Source: Cymbidium sinense (Eukaryota > Streptophyta > Magnoliopsida > Asparagales > Orchidaceae). From it: a stretch of DNA of 64,000 bases. The first letter of the stretch is position 1. Each line of letters opens with the position of its first letter. The stretch lies in NCBI GenBank assembly GCA_021442155.1, contig CM038214.1, positions 313,813,001 through 313,877,000 on the forward strand. Reading direction: 5' to 3'. The notes under the pieces are model-generated. The model was not told where the DNA came from. It saw nothing but the letters and a program-made list of their open reading frames with translations, and ran no database searches. Shown here one piece after another: positions 1-12,455 of the stretch. The position numbers were made by a program, and so were the translations under genes.

Positions 1-530
1 CATGGATAATCCAGATCATTAAAAAGTTAAATCAGGATATGCTGAGGGTCAATAAGACCAATCGAGAAGGCACCTGTAAGCTTGAGATTATGGAAAAAAG
101 AGTGGATCTTATCCAAATTTGAATGACCCAAAGAAAATTTACTGATAAGAGATAATTTAAGGGGTTTGCCAACTTTTCAACATCCACATCGAGCACATTC
201 AAACCTCTAAAGATGTTGAAATGAGATTAACGAATCAACGGAGATAAATCTTACTAGAGAGGCTTCCTCAAAAGATTTAATAGAAGATGCAGCATTAGGT
301 CCGCCAATCTCCAAAATGTCAGATGCCCTAGCCAAAAACATCCACATTTTTAGGTGGAACCCAAGGATTAGAACACCATGACCATGGTCAATGATAAAAC
401 ATCACAAACTTCCGGATGTCATTCAAGCCTTTAAAATTAGTCAAAATTGAAGCCAAAGACAGAAATCCCAAGTGGAGGGAGCCACCAATAGGGATTCAAA
501 ATGAAGAATGATAGGCTTAGGGAGGAGGTT
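1..530. other. Unassigned sequence left of the telomere-like block
   Basis: Mixed-composition sequence with no reading frame of useful length on either strand and no motif I recognise. It is clearly different from the T/G-rich block that begins near 531. It may be a decayed transposon or gene fragment, but nothing in it decides between these. Confidence 0.4.
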
Positions 531-3149
531 TCTAGGTTTTGGGAATAGGGTTGTAGGTTTAGGGTTTTTCTTTTTTGTTTTTTATTTTTTATTTTTAATT
601 TTTTTTTCATTTTTTTTAATTTAAGTAAACTTGTAGGTTTAGGTTTATTTAGTTTATTTTTTATTTATTTTAGTTTATTTTTTAAGTTTAGGTTTATTTT
701 TTAGTTTAAGTTTTTTTTTAGGTTTAGGTTTTATTTTTTATGTTTAGGTTTATGTTTAGGTTTTTATTTTCTTTTTTTAGGTTTAGGTTTTAAGTTTTTA
801 TTTTGGGATTATTTTTATTTATTCTTTTTTAGTACAGGTTTAGGTTAATTTTTAGTTTATTTTATTTTATTTAGTTTAGGTTTAGGTTTATGTATTTTAC
901 ATTTAGGTTTAGGTTTTATTTATTTTAGTTTATTTTATCTTTGTTTAGGTTTAGGTATTTTTATTTTTATTTTTAGTTTTGGGTTTAGGTTTTATTTTTT
1001 ATTTATTTTTAAGTTTATTTTTTAGTTTTTATTTTATTTTAAGTTTATTTTATTTTTATTTTAGCCTTATTTTTTATTTTATTTAGCCTTTTTTTTTTTT
1101 TAGTTTAGTTTAGGTTTTTATTTATTTTATTTTAGTTTAGTTTTTATTTTTTATTTCATTTTTTTTTTAGGTTTAGGTTTTAGTTTATATTTTTATTTTA
1201 TTTTAAATTTAATTTATTTTTCTTAGGTTTTTTTATTTATTTTATTTTTAGGTTTTATTTAGTTTAGGTTTAGGTTTTTAGCTTTTTGGGGTTTAGGGTT
1301 TAGGGTTTAGGTTTTAGGTTTATTTTTAGGTTTTATTTTTTAGTTTAGGTTTAGGTTTATTTTAGTTTATTTTCTTTTATTTAGTTTAGGGTTTAGGTTA
1401 GTTTATTTTAGGTTTAGGTTTAGGTTTTATTTATTTTAGTTTAGTTTGTTTAGTTTAGGTTAGTTTTATTTTAGTTTAGGGTTTGGGTTTTATTTGTTTA
1501 TTTATTTTTTGGTTTATTTTTTTTAGGTTTAGTTTATTTTATTTTAGGTTTATTTTATTTTTTATTTTATGTTTAGTTTTATTTAATTTAGGTTTTATTC
1601 TTAGGTTTGTTTTATTTTTTGATTTAGTTTAGGTTTTCATTTAATTTATCTAGTTTTATATTCATTTATTTATTTTTAAGTTTAGGTTTAGGTTTAGTTT
1701 AGTTTAGGTTTTTATTTATTTTATTTTTTGGTTTTATTTACTTTAGGTAGGTTTTAGGTTTTAGGGTTTAGGTTTTAGGGTTTAGTTTAGTTTAGTGTTT
1801 AGGATAGGATTTAGGGTTTAGGGTTTAGAGTTTAGGGTTTAGTGTTTAGCTTTAGGGTTTAGGTTTTAGGTTTAGTTTAAGTTTAGGGTTTAGGTTAGCA
1901 GGTTTGAGGTTAGGGTTAAGGGTTTAGGGTTTGGCTTTAGGGTTTAGGGTTTTTAGGGTATAGGGTTTATGGTTTAAGGTTAGTTTAGGGTTTAGGGTTT
2001 AGGATTTTAGGGTTTAGGGTTTAAGGTTTGGTGTTTAGGGTTAGGTTAGGGTTAGTTTAGGGTTTATGGTTTAGGGTTTATAACTTTAGGGATTAGTTTT
2101 GCTTCATTTATGTTAAGGTTTAGGGTTTAGGTTTAGGTGTTTATGGTTTAGGGTTTAAGGTTTAGGTTTTTTTAAAGTTTTATTTTTAGGTTTATATTTT
2201 AGGTTTAAGTTTTCATTTAGTTTTATTTTATTTTTTTAGGTTTATTTTATTTTTATTTTTCGTTTAGTTTTCATTTTATTTTTTTTAGTATTTCTTTATT
2301 TAATTTATTTTTAGGTTTTATTTTTTTTAGGTTTAGGTTTTTAGCTTTTTAGGGTTTTGGGTTTATGGTTTTGGTTTTAGGTTTATATTTACGTTTTATT
2401 TTTTATTTTAAGTTTATGTTTATTTTTATTTTTATTTTATTTCATTTAGTCTAGGTTTTAGGTTTAGTTTTTATTTATTTTAGTTTAAGTTTAAGATTAT
2501 TTCACTTTATTTATTTAAGTTCAGGTTTTTTTTCTAGTTTAGGGTTTAGGTTTTATTTTTTATATATTTCTATGATTTATTTTTAGGTTTATATTTTAAG
2601 GTTAGGTTTTTATTTAGTTTTTATTTTATTTTATTTTGGTTTACTTTATTTTATTTTCATTTAGTTTTCATTTTCTTTTGTTTAGTTTATTTATTTATTT
2701 TATTTTAGGATTTATTTACTTTAAGTTTAGGTTTTAGCTTTTTTAGGGTTTAGTGTTTAGGGTTTAGGTTTTAGGTATTTTAGGTTTATTTTAGGTTTAT
2801 TTTTTTAGTTTAGCTTTAGGTTTATTTTTATATTTTGTTTTATTTACTTTAGGGTTTAGGTTTAGCTTATTTTAGGTTTAGGTTTAGGTTTATTTATTTT
2901 AGTTAGTTTTTAGTTTAAGTTTAGGTTTATTTTATTGATTTTATTTTATTTTTATTTTAGGTTTAGTTTTTCTTTTTTGTTTACTATTTGGGTTTTAATT
3001 TTTATTTTATTTTATTTTAGGTTTATTTTATTTTTATTTTATGCTTAATTTTATTTTATTTAGGTTTTAATCTTAGGCTTATTTTATTTTGTAGTTTAGT
3101 TTAGGTTTTTATTTATTTCATTTTAGTTTATTTTTATTATTTTATTTTA
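531..3149 (+). repeat. Telomere-derived T/G-rich satellite, part 1
   Basis: The + strand is an irregular mix of TTTAGGG, TTTAGG and TTTTATTTTAG words with C almost absent. TTTAGGG is the plant telomere repeat, here all in one orientation (G-rich strand on +). Perfect heptamer runs are short, so this is degenerate interstitial telomere-like DNA and not a functional chromosome end. Sub-blocks rich in TTTAGGG (about 1780-2170) alternate with blocks rich in TTTTA (about 600-1270 and 2170-3149). Confidence 0.85.
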
Positions 3150-4590
3150 TTTTATTTTTATCATCGTATTAGTAAATCTGAAGTTAGAGAAGCTTTAAAG
3201 AAAATGAAATGTGGAAAAGCGTAGGACGATGATATTCAATAGAAGTGTGGAAATGTTTAGGAGATCAAAGAATTTCTTAGCTTACAAATCTTTTAATGTT
3301 ATTTTAATGACTAAAAGATGCTAGATGAGTGGAGAAAGAGTTTGTTGGTTTATATTTAAGAATAAAGGTGATGCACAAGAGTGTATTATAGAGGAATTAA
3401 GTTAATGTGTACATTAAAATTATGGGAAAGAGTAATTGAGCATAGGTTATGATGTGATACAAAAGTTTCTCACAATTAGTTTGGTTTCATGCCAGGTAGA
3501 TCTACTATGGGTGTTATACATTTGTTAAGATGTTTGATGGAGAAGTATAGAGAAAGTAAGCAGAATTTACGTCTGATATTTATTTATTTAGAAAAAGCTT
3601 ATGATAAAGTTTCAAGAGATGTTCTTTGGAGAGTTCTAGAATAGAAAGGAGTTAATATTGGTTATATTGAAGTCATTAAGGATATGTATACTAGAGTTGT
3701 TACTTGTGTCCAAACACAAGGAAGATTGACAAAATATTTTCCCATTTTGGATTACATCAAGGATCGCTTTAATTATCTTTTTGCTTTAATTTTGGATGTT
3801 CTTACTAGGCATTTAGAAGATGTACCTTGGTGTATGCTTTTTTTGCTAATGACATTCTTCTTGTTGATAAAACTAGAGAGAGCCCAAGATAAACTTGAAT
3901 TATAGGTCAACATTTCTAAAGGTTTTCATTTAAGTAGATCTAAAACTAAATATGTGGAGTGTAAATTTAGTTGTAGAACTTAGTGGTAGTGTTGTGACAT
4001 TTGAACAAGTCATTAATAAGAGTGGCGATTAGATATTTAGGCTCTATTATTCAAAATGATGGTGAAATAGTTGGAGATGTTATTAGTAGAATCCAAGTTG
4101 GATGGTTGAAGTGGAGGAATACATCGGCTTTGTTGTGTGATAGAAAAGTTCAACAACTTAAGGAAAATTTTAGAAGATGGTGGTAAGACTTTACATGACT
4201 TATGGTGTAGGATGTTGGCCAATAAAAGAAAAGCATAAGACTAAGTTAAGTGTTATAGAGATGAGGATGGATGAGTGGTTTACTCTTAGAGATACAATGC
4301 AAAATGAGTATGTTGGGAAAAGTTGTATTTATAGATAAGATTAGAGAGTTAGCCTTATGGTTTGGCCACATAAAGCATCTAGATGACCCTTGGGAGAGTA
4401 GATGCATTAGATTTTCCTTATGTTAATAAAGGCAGAGGTAGACCTAAAAGACTTGGTTAAGATGTATAAAAATGTCTTAGAATACTTGAATTAAATGAGA
4501 ATTTGACACATAATAGAAACAATGGAGACAAAGGATTTATAACCCACTTAGTGGGATAAAGGCTTGTTGTTGTTATTTTTGTTGTATTTT
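3150..4590 (+). mobile_element. RTE-type LINE, 5'-truncated, reverse transcriptase remnant, copy 1
   Basis: Conceptual translation across three frames gives a plant RTE-clade non-LTR reverse transcriptase. In order it shows the region before YRGIKLM (3387-3407), a palm stretch with LEKAYDKV near 3587-3610, the LLFALILDVLTRH region near 3775-3810, and the catalytic FADD block near 3842-3853. There the first Asp codon reads Asn (gct aat gac). The 3' end carries the TTG-rich tail typical of plant RTE elements (4563-4590). The endonuclease domain is absent: homology starts abruptly at about 3161 inside T/G-rich satellite. Several stops and frameshifts, and many 1-3 base losses, show that it is dead. 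The longest open piece is 73 codons (3684-3905). Assignment to RTE rather than L1 rests on these motifs and the tail. I am confident it is a LINE RT and fairly confident of the clade. Confidence 0.85.
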
Positions 4591-7510
4591 ATTTTATTTT
4601 TTAGGTTTAGGTTTAGGTTTTAGTTTAAGTTTTACTATTTTATTTTTTATTTTATTACGTTTAGGTTTTATTTATTTATTTTTAGGTTTTATTTACTTTA
4701 GGCTTAGGTTTTAGGTTTATTTAGGGTTTAGGTTTAGGTTTAGGGTTTAGTTTTAGGGTTTAGGGTTTTATGGTTTAGTGTTTAGGGTTGGGGTTTAGGG
4801 TTTAGGGTTTAGGGTTTAGGGTTTAGGGTTTTTAGGGTTTAGTCTTTACGGTTAGTTTAGGCTTTGGGGTTTAGGCTTTAAGGTTTAGGCTTTTTATGGT
4901 TTAGGGTTTATGGTTTAGGGTTTTAGGGCTTTGGATTTAGGGTTTAGGATTTTGGGTTAGGGTTAGGATTTAGGGTTTAGGGATAGTTTAGGGTTTATGG
5001 TTTAGGGTTTAGGATGTAGGGTTATTTAGTGTTTATGGTTTAAGGTTGTAGGTTTAGAGTTGAAAGTTTGTGGTTCAGGGTTTAGGCTTAGTTTTAGGGT
5101 TTAGGGTTTAGGGTTTAGGATTTAGGGTTTAGGGTTTAAAGTTTAAGGTATATAGTTTTTTTTTCAAATTAGGTAAACAGGTAGGTTTAGGTTTTTTTCA
5201 TTTGTTTAGTTTATTTTTTATTTATTTTAGTATATTTTATTTTTTATTTCTATTTAGGTTTATTTTTTATTTTTATTTAGTTTATTTTAGGTTTATTATT
5301 TAAGTTTGCTTTTTTTATTTTAGTTTATTTTTTAAGTTTAAGTGTTGGATTATGGTTATTTTTCAGTTTAGTTTTATTATTATTTTATTTTTTGGTTTAG
5401 GTTTTATTTTTTAATTTTATGTTTAGGTTTATGTTTTTATTTTATTTTTTTAGGTTTAGGTTTTAGGTTTTTATTTTAGGTTTATTTTTAGGTATTATTT
5501 TTTTGTTTAGGTTTAGATTTTTTTAGTTTATTTTATTTTATTTAGTTTAGCATTTAGGTTTAGTTTATTTTATGTTTTGGCTTAGGTTTTTTGATTTTAG
5601 TTTAGTTTATTTTAGTTTAGGTTTAAGTTAATTTTATTTTATTTCTTTTAGGTTTTTTTTTATGTTTTTTTAAAGTTTAAGGTTTAGGTTTTATTTTTTT
5701 TTATTTTTTATTTTATGTTTATTTTGTTTTTACTTTTCATTTTATTTTTATTTTATTTAGGTTTTTTATTTTTAGGTTTATTTTACTTTTTTAGTTTAGT
5801 TTAGGTCTTTATTTTAATTTAGTTTTTATTTTTTATTTTATTTTATTTTTAGGTTTACCGTTACATTTTTATTTTATTTTATTTAGGTTTAGGTTTTATA
5901 TTTATTTATTTTTTTGGGTTTAGTTTTTTTTAGGTTTTAGGTTTAGGGTTAGGTTTAGGGTTTAGGGTTTAGGGTTTGGGGTTAGGGTTTAGGTTTAGTT
6001 TTAGGTTTAGGTTTAGGTTTGGGTTTAGGGTTTAGTGTTTAGGGTTTTGGATTAAAATTTTTTATTTTTATTTATTTTTAAACATTGTCAGTGGTTATTT
6101 TAGGTTATTTTATTTATTTTTTATTTATTTTAGTTTATTTTATTTTCTTATTTGATTTAGGTTATTTTATTTTATTTAGTTTAGTTTATTTATTTAGTTT
6201 CTTAGGGTTAATGTAAGATTTAGGGTTTAGAGTTTAAGGTTTTATTTTGGGTTTATGATTTAGGGTTTAGGGTTTAGGATTTAGGTTTTAAGGTTTGGGG
6301 TTTAGGGTTTATGGTTTAGGGTTTGAGGGGTTTAGGGTTTAGGGTTTTAGGGTTTAGGGTTTAGGGTTTTAGGGTTAAGTTTATAGTTTTTTAGGGTTTT
6401 GAATTTATAGTTTAGGATTAGTTTAGGGTTTAGGATTTAGGTTTAGGGTTTAGGGTTTAGGATTTAGGGTTATTTAGGGTTTATGGTTATGGTTTAGTTT
6501 AGGGTTTAGTTTGTTTAGGGTTTAGGCTTAGTTTTAGTGTTTAGGCTTTAGGGTTTAAGGTTTAGGGTTTAGGATTTAGGGTTTAGGGTTTTGGATTTAG
6601 GGTTTAAGGTTTAAGGTTTTTTTTAAAATTAGGTAAATCGATAGGTTTAAGTTTTTTTAGTTTATCTTTTATTTATTTTAGTTTATTTTATTTTTAATTT
6701 TTATTTAGATTTAATTTTTATTTTAATTTAGTTTATTTTATATATTTTAGGTTTATTTATTTAAGTTTAGGTTTTTTATTTTAGTTTATTTTTTAGGTTT
6801 ATGTTTAGGTTTATGTTTATTTTTTAGTTTAGTTTTATTTTTATTTTATTTTTTAGTTTTAGGTTTTATTTTTTATTTTAAGGTTAGGTTTTTATTTAGT
6901 TTTTATTTTATTTTATTTTTGGTTTACTTTATTTTTATTTTTCATTTAGTTTTCATTTTCTTTTTGTTTAGTTTATTTATTTATTTTAATTTTAGGATTT
7001 ATTTACTTTAAGTTTAGGTTTTTAGCTTTTTAGGGTTTAGGGTTTAGGGTTTAGGTTTTAGGTTTTTATTTTAGGTTTATTTTTAGGTTTTATTTTTTAG
7101 TTTAGCTTTAGGTTTATTTTTTACTATATTTTGTTTTATTTACTTTAGGGTTTAGGCTTAGTTTATTTTAGGTTTAGATTTAGGTTTTATTTATTTTAGT
7201 TCAGTTTATTTTAGTTTAAGTTTACATTTATTTTATTGATTTTATTTTATTTTTATTTTAGGTTTAGTTTTCTATTTAGTTTGATTTGGGTTTTAATTTT
7301 TATTTATTTTTAATTTTTTAAGTTTAGGTTTTTTATTTAGTTTTATTTTATTTTATTTTAGGTTTATTTAATTTTTTATTTTATGTTTAATTTTATTTTA
7401 TTTAGGTTTTTAATCTTAGGCTTATTTTATTTTGTAGTTTAGTTTAGGTTTTTATTTATTTTATTTTAGTTTATTTTTATTATTTTATTTTATTTTATTT
7501 TATTTTATTT
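4591..7510 (+). repeat. Telomere-derived T/G-rich satellite, part 2
   Basis: This has the same character as part 1. TTTAGGG-rich stretches lie at about 4730-5150, 5935-6050 and 6200-6620. TTTTA-rich stretches lie between them. A short separator close to AAATTAGGTAAA marks the switch from G-rich to TTTTA-rich sequence at about 5165 and again at about 6625, about 1.46 kb apart. Confidence 0.85.
4794..4828 (+). repeat. Perfect plant telomere repeat, 5 x TTTAGGG
   Basis: Five uninterrupted TTTAGGG heptamers, one of the two longest perfect heptamer runs I found in the window (the other is at 55998-56032). A run this short is an interstitial relic and not a telomere. Confidence 0.9.
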
Positions 7511-8870
7511 TATTTTTATCATCGTATTAGTAAATCTGGAGTTAGAGAAGCTTTAAAGAAAATGAAATGTGGAGTAGGACGATGATTATATAGTGTGGAA
7601 ATGTTTAGAGATCAAAGAATTTCTTAACTTTATCTTTTTAATGTTATTTTAAAGACTAAAAAGATGCTAGATGAGTGGAGAAAGAGTTTGTTGGTTATTT
7701 AAGAATAGGTGATGAGTGTGCAAATTATAGAGGAATTAAGTTAATGTGTCATACATTAAAATTATAGAGAGTAATTGAGCATAGGTTACAATGTGATAAA
7801 AGTTTCTCTGTTTTGGTTTCATGCCGTAGATCTACTATGGATGTTATACATTTGTTAAGAAGTTTGATGGAAGTATAGAAAGTAAGGAGGATTTACATAT
7901 TTATTTATTTAGAAATCTTATGATAAGATTCAAGAGATGTTCTTTGGAGTTCTAGAAAGAAAGAGTTAATATTGGTTATTTAAGTCATTAAGGATATGTA
8001 TACTAGAGTTGTTACTTGTGTCCAAACACAAGGAATATTGACAAAATATTTTCCCATTTTAATTGGATTACATCAAGGATCACTTTAAGCCCTTATCTTT
8101 TGCTTTAATTTTGGATGTTCTTATAGGCATTTAGAAGATGTACCTTAGTGTATGCTTTTTTTATGACATTCTTCTTGTTGATAAGACTAGAGGAGCCCAA
8201 GATAAACTTGAATTATGGAGGTCAACATTAGAGTCTAAGGTTTTTTTATTTAAGTAGATCTAAAACTAAATATATGGAGTGTAAATTTAGTTTAGAACTT
8301 TAGTGGTAGTGTTTACATTTGAACAAGTCATTAATAAGAGTATTATATTTAGGCTCTATTATTCAAAATGATGGTGAAATAGATGGAGATGTTATTAGTA
8401 GAATCCAAGTTGGATGGTTAAAGTGGAGGAATCATGGCATTTGTGTGATAGAAAGTTCAACTTAAACTTAAGGAAAATTTTATAAGATGGTGGTAAGACC
8501 TTGACTTATGGTGTAGGATGTTGGCCAATAAAGAGCATAAGACTAAGTTAAGTGTTTAGGATGCTTAGGTGGATGAGTGGCTTTACTCTTAGATACAATG
8601 CAAAATGAGTATGTTAAGTTAGTATGGTGGTAGATAAGATTAGAGAGAGTGTTATATGGTTTGGCCACATAGCGTTATTATGATTATTAGGAGAGTAGAT
8701 TAGATTTGCCTTATGTTAATAAAGGAGGTAGACCTAAAAGACTTTTAGATGTATAAAAAAGTTTAATAAGTAAATGAGAATTTCATAATAGGACCTTGGA
8801 GATGAAGGATTTATATAGCCGACCACACTTAGTGGGGTAAAGGCTTGTTATTGTTGTTGTTGTTGTATTT
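7511..8870 (+). mobile_element. RTE-type LINE, 5'-truncated, reverse transcriptase remnant, copy 2
   Basis: This is the second copy of the LINE fragment at 3150-4590, in the same orientation and with the same 5' break inside TTTTA-rich satellite and the same TTG-rich 3' tail (about 8843-8870). It has lost more short segments than copy 1. The catalytic FADD block is shortened to Phe-Tyr-Asp near 8155-8170, and the middle of the RT has several deletions of a few bases. Some places are better preserved than in copy 1, for example the codons after the conserved 'LHQG' region near 8060-8100. Because both flanks also match, this copy arose by duplication of the surrounding block and not by a separate insertion. 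Confidence 0.82.
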
Positions 8871-11800
8871 TATTTTATTTTTAGGTTTAGGTTTAGGTTT
8901 TAGTTTAAGTTTTTACTTTATTTTATTTTTTTATTTTATTTACGTTTAGGTTTTTTATTTATTTTATTTATGGGTTTTATTTACTTTAGGCTTAGATTTT
9001 TAGGTTGTTAGGGTTTAGGGTTTAGGGTTTAGGGTTTAGGGTTTAGAGTTTTAGGGTTTAGGGTTTTATGGTTTAGTGTTTATTTTAGTTTATTTTTTGG
9101 GTTTAGGGTTTAGGTTTAGTTTTTTTAGTTTAGGCTTTGGGGTTTAGGTTTAGAGTTTAGGTTTTTTTTTAGGGTTTATGGTTTAGGTTAGGGTTTAGGG
9201 TTTAGGGTTTGGATTTATTTAGGGTTTTTAGGGTTAGGATTTAGGTTTAGTTTAGGGTTTATGGTTTAGGGTTTATGGTTTAGGGTTTTAGGTTTAGAGT
9301 TATTTTGGTTATTAGGCTTATTTTAGTTTAGGGTTTAGGGTTTAGGATTTAGGGTTTAGGGTTTAGTTTAGGTATAGGTTTTTTTTTTAATTATTTATTT
9401 TCATTTGTTTAGTTTATTTTTTTATTTATTTTAGGATATTTATTTTTTTTATTTATTTAGGTTTATTTTTTATTTTTTTATTTAGTTTATTTAAGTTTAT
9501 TATTTAAGTTTTTTTTTTATTTTAGTTTATTTTTTAGTTTAGTGTAATTATGTTTATTTTAGTTTAGTTTTATTATTATTTTATTTTAGTTTAGGTTTTA
9601 TTTTTTAATTTATGTTTAGGTTTATGTTTTTATTTTATTTTTTTAGGTTTAGGTTTTAGGTTTTTATTTTAGCTTTATTTTTAGGTATTATTTTTTTTTG
9701 TTTAGGTTTAGGTTTTTTTGAGATTATTTTATTTTATTTAGTTTAGTGTTTAGGTTTAGTTTATTTTATGTTTTGGCTTAGGTTTTATTGATTTTAGTTT
9801 AGTTTATTTTAGTTTAGGTTTAAGTTAATTTTATTTTATTTCTTTTAGGTTTATGTTTTTTTTAAAGTTTAAGGTTTAGGTTTTGTTTTTTTTATTTTAT
9901 TTTAGGTTTATTTTGTTTTTACTTTTCATTTTGTTTTTATTTTATTTAAGTTTTTCTTTTTTAGGTTTATTTTAATTTTTTAGTTTAGTTTAGGTCTTTA
10001 TTTTAATTTAGTTTTTATTTTTTATTTTATTTTATTTTTAGGTTTATTAGGTTTAGTTTACATTTTATTATTTTATTTTTTGAGGTTTTTTTTTTATTTA
10101 TTTATTTTTTAGGTTTAGGTTTTTAGGTATTTAGGGTTTAGGGATTAGGGTTTAGGGTTTAGGGTTTAGGGTTTAGGGTTTGGGGTTCAGGGTTTAAGGT
10201 TTGGGGTTTTAGGTTTTAATGTTTAAGGTTTGGGGTTTTAGGTTTTAATGTTTATTGTTTAGTGTTTACGATTTTGGATTAAGATTTTTTTATTTTTTAT
10301 TTATTTTTAAAACATTGTCAAGTGGTTGGTTTAGGTTTATTTTATTTATTTTTTTATTTTAGTTTATTTTATTTTCTTATTTTGATTTAGGTTATTTTTA
10401 TTTTTATTTAGTTTAGTTTTTTATTTCATGTTTTAAGCTTTTAGGGTTAATGTAGGATTTAAGGTTTTAGGTTTGGGATTTAGGATTTAGAGTTTAAGGT
10501 TTTATTTTGGGTTTAGGATTTAGGGTTTAGGGTTTAGGGTTTAGGTTTTAGTTTAGTTTATTTATTTTAGTTTAGGGTTTAGGTTTAGGGTTTTAGGGTT
10601 TAGGGTTTAGGGTTTAGGGTTCAGGCCTTAGGGTTTATGGTTCAGGGTTTTTAGGGTTTCATGTTTATGGTTTAGGATTAGTTTAGGGTTTAGGGTTTTA
10701 GGGTTTAGGGTTTAGGGTTTAGGATTTAGGGTTATTTAGGGTTTATGGTTCATGGTTGTAGGTTTAGGGTTTAAGTTTATTGTTTAGGGTTTAGGCTTAG
10801 TTTTAGTGTTTAGGCTTTAGGGTTTAGGGTTTAGGGTTTAGGATTTAGGGTTTAGGGTTTATTTAAGGTTTAGGTTTTTTAAATTAGTTAGGTTTAAGTT
10901 TTTTATTTATCTTTTATTTATTTTACTTTATTTTATTTTTATTTAGATTTATTTTTATTTTAATTTAGTTTATTTTATATATTTTAGGTTTATTTATTTA
11001 GTTTAGGTTTTTTATTTTAGTTTATTTTTTTAGGTTTATGTTTAGGTTTATGTTCATTTTTTAGTTTAGTTTTATTTTATTTTATTTTTTTATTTTAGGT
11101 TTATTTTTTTATTTTTAGGTTTAGGGGTATTATCTCATTTTTTAAGTTTAGGTTTAGTTTTTATTTTGGGTTTATTTTTAGGTTTCTTTTTAGTTTAGGT
11201 TTTAATTTCTTTTAGTTTATTTTATTTTATTTAGTTTTGGGTTTAGGTTTAGGTTTAGGTTTATTTTATTTTATTTATTTTAGTTTAGGTTTTTTTTTTT
11301 TGTTTAGGTTTAGGTTTTTATTTTTCTTTATTTTAAGTTTATTTTTGGTTTATATTTTAAGTTTAGGTTTTTATTTAGTTTTTATTTTATTTTATTTTAG
11401 GTTTATTTATTTTTACATTACTTTTTATTTAGTTATTTTATTTAGGTTTATTTTGTTTTAGTTTAGTTTAGGTATTTATTTATTTATTTTTAGTTTAGTT
11501 TTTTTTTTTATTTTTTTATTTTATTTTTATTTTATTTTATTTTAGGTTTTAGTTTTGGGTTTTATTTTATTTTAATTTTTATTTGATTTAGGTTAGGTTT
11601 TTTATTTATTTTATTTTTAGGTTTATTTAGTTTAGGTTTAGGTTTTTTAGGTTTTAGGGTTTAGGATTAGGTTTGGGGTATGGGTTTTGGGTTTATAAGT
11701 TTTAGGGTTTTGGGATTATTTAGGGTTTATGGTTTAGAGTTTTTATATTATTTTATTTTATTTTTTTAAATTAAGTCAAGTGGTAGTTTAAGTTTATTTA

Positions 11801-12116
11801 GTTTATTCTTTATTTATTTAGTTTATTTTATTTTTTATTTTTTAATTTAGTTTATTTTTTTTATTTTTATTTAGTTTAGTTTATTTATTTTAGGTTTATT
11901 TATTTTAGTTTAAGTTTTTAGCTTTTTAAGGTTTTGGGTATAGGGTTTGGGGTTTAGAATGCAAGGTTTTTTTTTAGGTTTAGGGTTTAGGGTTTAAGTT
12001 TCAGGGTTTAGGGTTTATGGTTTAGGGTTTTTGGGTTTAGGGTTTAGGGTTTAAGGTTTAGGGTTTTTAGGTTTTAGGTTTTATGTTTAGGGTTTAGGTT
12101 TTAGTTTAAGGTTTTT
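8871..12116 (+). repeat. Telomere-derived T/G-rich satellite, part 3
   Basis: Continuation of the T/G-rich block. It holds perfect TTTAGGG runs of four units at 9014-9041 and at 10151-10178. Separator-like AAATTA stretches lie near 9390, 10875 and 11765. C is very rare on the + strand. Apparent Leu/Phe/Tyr-rich frames such as 11237-11461 are by-products of the low-complexity composition. Confidence 0.85.
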
Positions 12117-12455
12117 ATTTTTTTTTAATAGAGAACAAATTCATATTCAACATTTCTTCTTTTCGATTTCATCAAGGTTCAAATTTTCTAAGACATTTTA
12201 GCGACAACATAGATATGAGCATGCATAGAAAATAAATAACTAGTTATTTTTAAAGATACAGTTATAAGAAGTAATCGGATCGGTCATTTCTTTAGTTGCT
12301 CAGTTATAGAACCACCCGATCTAGTTGCAAGATCTATCATCATATCAGATTTTTTTATCACTCCTTTTATGCCTTTATTTTTAATCCCCACCATAGGTTT
12401 ATTTTTTGCCTTTGATCTAGATTAGCCTGTTTTGATGTTGCCATCAGGTTATGAT
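12117..12455 (-). pseudogene. Decayed copy of the glycine-rich protein gene 3' end, embedded in satellite
   Basis: This is an island of ordinary composition inside the T/G-rich block. It aligns by eye with 50654-51090. Shared landmarks are the poly-T then AATAGA start (12113-12130 versus 50655-50665), the TTTTCTAAGA word, the ATAGAACCAC word (12306 versus 50850), and the closing stretch around CCATCAGG. Where the other copy encodes a glycine-rich tail on the minus strand, this copy has lost most of those codons and has no frame left. It is flanked on both sides by TTTAGGG-rich sequence, as is the better copy. Confidence 0.6.

Larger units (their letters stand above)
2600..11000 (+). repeat. 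Tandem duplication of a ~4.28-kb macro-unit
   Basis: Landmarks recur once at a nearly constant offset. The T/G-rich stretch at 2604 recurs at 6889, the LINE 5' break at 3161 recurs at 7519, the LINE 3' end at 4561 recurs at 8842, and the distinctive AACATTGTCA-containing stretch near 6050-6090 recurs near 10270-10320. Offsets range from about 4.23 to 4.36 kb, drifting through small indels. The unit therefore holds T/G-rich satellite, an RTE LINE fragment and more satellite, duplicated head to tail. The second copy fades into unrelated satellite near 11000. Confidence 0.75.

Noticed and set aside
11237..11461. Leu/Phe/Tyr-rich open frame resembling a membrane protein
   Set aside because: It is the direct translation of TTTAGG/TTTTA satellite words. 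The same happens at 53564-53746. There is no conservation or codon structure.
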